Part shown: positions 5,907 to 9,131 of the stretch, one piece after another
Layout of the letters: the number at the start of each line of letters is the position of its first letter
Position numbering within the stretch: position 1 is the first letter of the stretch
NCBI GenBank assembly: GCA_016179995.1
Contig: JACPCC010000098.1
Location: 1 to 9,131 of the forward strand
Origin: Candidatus Woesearchaeota archaeon
Lineage (GTDB): Archaea > Nanobdellota > Nanobdellia > Woesearchaeales > GW2011-AR9
Reading direction: 5' to 3'
DNA length: 9,131 nucleotides
The notes under the pieces: model-generated
Seen by the model: only the letters and a program-made list of their open reading frames with translations
Databases searched by the model: none
Told to the model about the DNA's origin: nothing
Position numbers and translations under genes: made by a program

Positions 5907-7392
5907 ATTATTGCAGGGAGCAGGAATTATCTTTGTTTTTAGTTTATTTACTTCTTTAAGCGGCTATTTTATCCGCTTAGTTCTCGCTCATAAATTATCT
6001 CAAGAAGATTTTGGCTTGTTTTTTGCAGTATATAATGTAGTTTTGCTGATAGGTTGGATTAAAGGCTTTGGTTTTAGCTCTGCTATTGGAAAATTTGTAC
6101 CGGAATTAAAAGTGAAAGATGATTTTGCAGGCATAAAATCCATTATAGTATTTATGGCCTCATTTACTTTTTTAAGCACGATAGTTATGTTTATAATTGC
6201 TTATTTTCTTCCTTCCGAATTACTGAATTATTATTTTAAAAGTGGTTTGGGGCGGCCGCTATTGTTTATTTTCTTTGTATACATAATCATAGATGGATTC
6301 TCGCAGGTAATGACTGGATTTTTTATTTCCACGCATCATTTTGCTCTCTATGCCAGCCGAGATTTGATGATTAGATTAATTATTTTAATTGGTCTGCTGG
6401 CTTTTGGCTCTAATGTAATTAATGTAGGTTGGATTTATGTGATAGGAGTTTTAGGCGCCTTGTTGATTAACTCTTATTTCTTCTTCCGCCAGTTTAAATT
6501 TTTTAGTTATCCCCTAATTTTTAACAAACCATTACTAAAAGAAGTTTTTATTTTTAGCACACCTTTGGTACTGCGAGATGTTTTTGGCGTGCTTATGGCC
6601 AGAGTAGATACATTAATGTTGACTTTCTTTCGTCCATTAAAGGAAGTAGCCATTTATAACGCCATACTGCCTACAGCCGAGTTATTGATGCTCTTAGGAA
6701 GACCTTTTGGCCGTGTTATGTTTCCCCTCAGTTCGGAATTGCAGGCTTTAAAAGAACAACAACAAATTGTTTACTTATTGCATAAGACTCATAAATATTT
6801 ATTGATGCTCTTGCTAGCTTTGTATGGGATAATATTTTTCTTCTCGGATTTAATTTTGGGCCTGCTCTTTGGTCCAGAATATGCCATTGGCTCTTTAGGA
6901 CTGAAAATATTAGGTTTAGGGATACTGTTATCTAGCTTGAACTTAGTCGATTACGATGTCTTAATGGGCTTAGGCAAAAGTAAAGAAGCGACAAAGATAA
7001 TATTGGGAGCAAATGTTCTTAATTTGGTTTTAAATTTAATTTTTATTCCCTGGTTGGGGAGATATAATCTAGGTTATTTAGGAGCGATAATTACTACAAC
7101 CATTAGTTCTATTTTCGTAACATTTTTATTAATTTATAATTTACGCAAGTTTGCAGGCTATAAACCGCCGTTTAGAGAATGGTTTATCTCAGGGATTGTT
7201 GGAGGGATTGTTTTATTTGGCGGACCTTGGTTGTTCTCTCAAATTACTGAGGATATATATTTACGAACGGCTTTTTTCTTTTTGTCTTTAGGGATTTACG
7301 CAGGATTGCTTTTGCTGCTGAAAGTTGTTAGTGTTGAAGAGATTAAGAGCATGGTAAGATTGGTGACGAAGAAGGAGGAGAAGTTAAATTGA
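5887..7392 (+). CDS. Polysaccharide/oligosaccharide flippase (MOP superfamily, Wzx/AglR-like)
   Basis: This integral membrane protein of 501 residues has roughly twelve to fourteen hydrophobic helices spread over its length. It moves lipid-linked oligosaccharide across the membrane. Family signs are the N-terminal GAGIIFVFSLFTSLSGYFIR with HKLSQEDFGLFF after it, the mid-protein STPLVLRDVFGVLMARVDTLML followed by VAIYNAILPTAELL, and the late GLGKSKEATKIILGANVLNLVLNLIFIP. These are the typical arrangement of archaeal and bacterial polysaccharide biosynthesis exporters. Its start lies inside the end of the deacetylase gene, with gagg at 5874-5877 nine bases before the ATG as ribosome binding site. 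It ends with a Lys-rich cytoplasmic tail (TKKEEKLN). It would export the glycan built on the GPT product. The family is secure; the cargo is not known. Confidence 0.9.
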   Translation: MGNYTSKLLQGAGIIFVFSLFTSLSGYFIRLVLAHKLSQEDFGLFFAVYNVVLLIGWIKGFGFSSAIGKFVPELKVKDDFAGIKSIIVFMASFTFLSTIVMFIIAYFLPSELLNYYFKSGLGRPLLFIFFVYIIIDGFSQVMTGFFISTHHFALYASRDLMIRLIILIGLLAFGSNVINVGWIYVIGVLGALLINSYFFFRQFKFFSYPLIFNKPLLKEVFIFSTPLVLRDVFGVLMARVDTLMLTFFRPLKEVAIYNAILPTAELLMLLGRPFGRVMFPLSSELQALKEQQQIVYLLHKTHKYLLMLLLALYGIIFFFSDLILGLLFGPEYAIGSLGLKILGLGILLSSLNLVDYDVLMGLGKSKEATKIILGANVLNLVLNLIFIPWLGRYNLGYLGAIITTTISSIFVTFLLIYNLRKFAGYKPPFREWFISGIVGGIVLFGGPWLFSQITEDIYLRTAFFFLSLGIYAGLLLLLKVVSVEEIKSMVRLVTKKEEKLN

Positions 7393-7483
7393 AAAACGTT
7401 TATTTAGTAAGGCATATTGTAATAAATTAAGTATTAGTCCACACTTATTGCCTTAACAAACTATCAAATACTACAGAAAAACA

Positions 7484-7489
7484 TATAAA
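7484..7489 (+). promoter_or_regulatory. TATA box for a leaderless winged-helix gene
   Basis: tataaa (within catataaag) is centred about 25 nt before the ATG at 7512, the archaeal TATA-to-start spacing, so the mRNA is probably leaderless. Upstream in the same 119-nt gap, taaggca and tgcctta form a 7-bp inverted repeat between about 7409 and 7456 that may be the flippase 3' end or an operator. Confidence 0.6.
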
Positions 7490-7511
7490 GTAGGACTGTT
7501 TTAACCTAACT

Positions 7512-8516
7512 ATGTCCAATAAACCACGTTCTAAAATCTATGAAGATGTTGTCAACCTGCTCAAGAAAAGTTCTTACACCATCCTGCAAATAGCAGAACA
7601 CACAAAGATTAATTGGGAAACGGCTAAGAACGCTGTAGAAACACTCAGCAAGATTAATTTGATCACACCAACAGAAAAGAATGGCAAAACTTATTACCAA
7701 GTTAATGAAGCTAATTTTCTTCAACTGCGAAAAGATACTCTTTTAGGCTTGCCTTTAACAGAAGAACAAGAAAAAACTACCAAAGCACTATTCACCAGAA
7801 TCAGACAGCGCTGGCAGGAGATTACAGGCAGAAGTATAAACAAAACTTTCCAACAAAAAATATTAGTAAGATTAGTAGAAGAAAATAATATTCAAAATGT
7901 ACCTTATGGATGGTATCTGTTTGGAGAATGCGCAGTATTATTTAATTCAGAGGATAATGATATTAAACCAATAATAAAATATGATACTCAAATAGAAAAA
8001 ATAATCGCAGATTTTTCCCATTTGACTATTAAAGAGTTATTAGAAAGACATTATTTAAATAACGAATTATATAAAACAAAGTTAAAAATTGCAGATTTAT
8101 TGCTTGCGACATTTACTGATGAATCATTGCAACAGTTAAAACGATTGGTACGACAATTAGTATTTTCCATCAATTCAGATAAAGAAGTCTTAGAATACAT
8201 TAATGCATTTCATTCTGCAACAGTTAGGCTAGTTAATGGATATAATGCCAAAGAGATGGAAGATCTCAGACCGATGATAAATGAAGTTTTCACCTGCCTC
8301 TGGGAGTTGATTGGACTATTTAACTTAAAACAATCCATTACTGCTTGGTATGATTCGGCTACAATCAAACGTCATTACCAACTAAGAAAAGATTCACTGA
8401 TTCCTGAACTAGAAGTTCAACTAATAGCTTTAATAGACCACTGTCCGCCATTAAATATTCCAAAAGACAGCTCCATCCTCAAATTTAAAGGGATTCTGGC
8501 AGTAAAACCTCAATAA
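7512..8516 (+). CDS. Winged-helix protein of unknown function
   Basis: I do not recognise this 334-residue protein as a named family. Residues about 6-65 form a winged-helix DNA-binding domain: a helix (SKIYEDVVNLLKKS), a helix-turn-helix (TILQIAEHTKINWETAKNAVETLSKINLI, 23-51) and a wing (TEKNGKTYYQV). The next part (80-145) is charged and helical and ends in a striking NVPYGWYLFGECAVLF. Residues 150-334 look all-helical, with no membrane segment or enzyme motif I can name. Such a layout suggests a transcription regulator with a ligand- or protein-binding domain. The leaderless promoter gives the ATG at 7512. Its last 32 nt overlap the 3' end of the convergent PIN-domain gene. It is transcribed in the same direction as the glycan cluster but from its own promoter. 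Confidence 0.8.
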   Translation: MSNKPRSKIYEDVVNLLKKSSYTILQIAEHTKINWETAKNAVETLSKINLITPTEKNGKTYYQVNEANFLQLRKDTLLGLPLTEEQEKTTKALFTRIRQRWQEITGRSINKTFQQKILVRLVEENNIQNVPYGWYLFGECAVLFNSEDNDIKPIIKYDTQIEKIIADFSHLTIKELLERHYLNNELYKTKLKIADLLLATFTDESLQQLKRLVRQLVFSINSDKEVLEYINAFHSATVRLVNGYNAKEMEDLRPMINEVFTCLWELIGLFNLKQSITAWYDSATIKRHYQLRKDSLIPELEVQLIALIDHCPPLNIPKDSSILKFKGILAVKPQ

Positions 8517-8892
8517 AATTTTGAAACTCAGCAAAATCTTTAGTATTTCTAGTTATGAGATACAAGCACTTTCCTTTGAGTGCTAAGACCAGATGAAGTG
8601 CGTCGGGATAATTTCGAGGTGATAATTGGCGAGCTTTTTGCTCATCCTCTTTAGTTCTGATAACTTTAACAACTTGCCCTTCTTTAAATCCATTTAGGAA
8701 GTTATTAATCATATTCTCATCACAGTATTTCTTAAATTCATCAACTACCCAATCTGAGACAACAAGTTGATATTTCCCATCCCTAACTTGGTTGAAAGTA
8801 AACACAGCAAAATCGGATAAACAATTAAATTTATTACTCCTGCCTTCTAATAAGTCTCTGTACACATTAGTATCTACATATATTTTAACCAT
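8485..8892 (-). CDS. PIN-domain ribonuclease (VapC-like), without visible antitoxin
   Basis: This 135-residue PIN-domain protein belongs to a family of metal-dependent ribonucleases, best known as VapC toxins. The acidic catalytic positions are Asp7 (VDTNVYRDLL), Glu52 (VVDEFKKY) and Asp97 (YPDALHLVLA). The fourth position in the LITRNTKDF motif is Asn116 where many members have Asp, with Asp119 nearby. The length is normal. No small antitoxin-like gene lies next to it: upstream, only 9 nt away, is the PAP2 gene, and downstream it overlaps the winged-helix gene tail to tail by 32 nt. gagga at 8899-8903, overlapping the PAP2 stop, is its ribosome binding site, so the two genes form an operon with coupled translation. 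A role as an orphan RNA-processing nuclease is as likely as a toxin. Confidence 0.88.
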   Translation of the reverse strand: MVKIYVDTNVYRDLLEGRSNKFNCLSDFAVFTFNQVRDGKYQLVVSDWVVDEFKKYCDENMINNFLNGFKEGQVVKVIRTKEDEQKARQLSPRNYPDALHLVLALKGKCLYLITRNTKDFAEFQNFIEVLLPESL

Positions 8893-8898
8893 AATATT

Positions 8899-8904
8899 TC
8901 CTCA
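8899..8904 (-). promoter_or_regulatory. Shine-Dalgarno of the PIN gene inside the PAP2 stop region
   Basis: On the minus strand tgagga contains both the TGA stop of the PAP2 gene and a GAGGA ribosome binding site six bases before the PIN ATG at 8892. This supports translational coupling. Confidence 0.65.
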
Positions 8905-9131
8905 AATCAATTTTACCGCCAACCAGAAAGACACTCCCCCCAAGACTATGCCACCCAAGACATCAATAATATCATGTTTCTTAAGATAAAGACGGGAATA
9001 GGCAACAATGACAGTGATAGTTATTAAAAACACAGTTAGAGGAAAATAATTAAATTTTTCTGAAAATATCAAAGCCAGAAATAAAGCTCTGGCCGTGTGC
9101 CAGCTGGGAAAAGAAGAGGCGTCTAATTTTT
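8902..9131 (-). CDS. PAP2-family phosphatase, C-terminal 75 residues (start outside window)
   Basis: This is the C-terminal part of a membrane PAP2 (type 2 phosphatidic acid phosphatase) protein, cut by the right edge of the window. Two of the three signature motifs are present: SFPSWHTARA (6-15 of the fragment), where Gly of the classical PSGH is Trp, and SRLYLKKHDIID (45-56), a full match to SR-x5-H-x3-D with the catalytic His52 and Asp56. Hydrophobic segments lie between and after the motifs, ending in VKLI. PAP2 enzymes dephosphorylate lipid phosphates, including polyprenyl diphosphate in glycan carrier recycling, which would suit the nearby cluster, but that link is inference. The Trp replacement recalls PAP2 subfamilies in which this Gly is not conserved. 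The stop overlaps the PIN ribosome binding site. Confidence 0.82.
   Translation of the reverse strand, partial: KLDASSFPSWHTARALFLALIFSEKFNYFPLTVFLITITVIVAYSRLYLKKHDIIDVLGGIVLGGVSFWLAVKLI

Noticed and set aside
8792..8989. Plus-strand 65-residue open frame
   Set aside because: It is antisense to the PIN and PAP2 genes, has no ribosome binding site and no family resemblance.

Overview
The window looks like chromosomal DNA of an AT-rich archaeon, possibly a DPANN-type lineage such as Woesearchaeota or Pacearchaeota; the lineage is inference. Supporting signs are an archaeal MBF1-type transcription factor, a GPT/AglH-like dolichyl-phosphate GlcNAc-phosphotransferase, TATA boxes about 25 nt upstream of start codons (two genes appear leaderless), and GAGG-type ribosome binding sites on other genes.

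Layout. Positions 1-232 hold no gene I can support, only a 13-bp inverted repeat. Positions 233-700 (minus) encode a full-length archaeal MBF1 interrupted by one in-frame TAA. From 947 to 7392 (plus) runs a surface-glycan or N-glycan assembly cluster: GPT-like initiating phosphotransferase (947-1993), a family-2 glycosyltransferase broken by an internal deletion and frameshift (2033-2960), a GC-rich structured element (3000-3156), an AsnB-type amidotransferase (3211-4986), a NodB-type polysaccharide deacetylase (5073-5906) and a 501-residue lipid-linked oligosaccharide flippase (5887-7392). Next come an unrecognised winged-helix protein (7512-8516), then convergently a PIN-domain ribonuclease (8485-8892, minus) and the C-terminal part of a PAP2 phosphatase (8902-9131, minus, running off the window).

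How the genes may work together (inference). The GPT homologue would load the first sugar phosphate onto dolichyl phosphate. The glycosyltransferase would supply or extend sugars, AsnB could amidate a sugar acid, the deacetylase could remove N-acetyl groups, and the flippase would export the lipid-linked glycan. The PAP2 protein could recycle polyprenyl diphosphate, but its operon is separate.

The most notable features are signs of gene damage and one unexplained structure. They are the MBF1 nonsense codon, a roughly 90-105 nt frameshifting deletion in the glycosyltransferase whose junction lies in a perfect palindrome, a possible in-frame loss of about 45 residues near the AsnB C-terminus, and a 157-nt element closed by 12-bp perfect inverted repeats that resembles a non-coding RNA gene.
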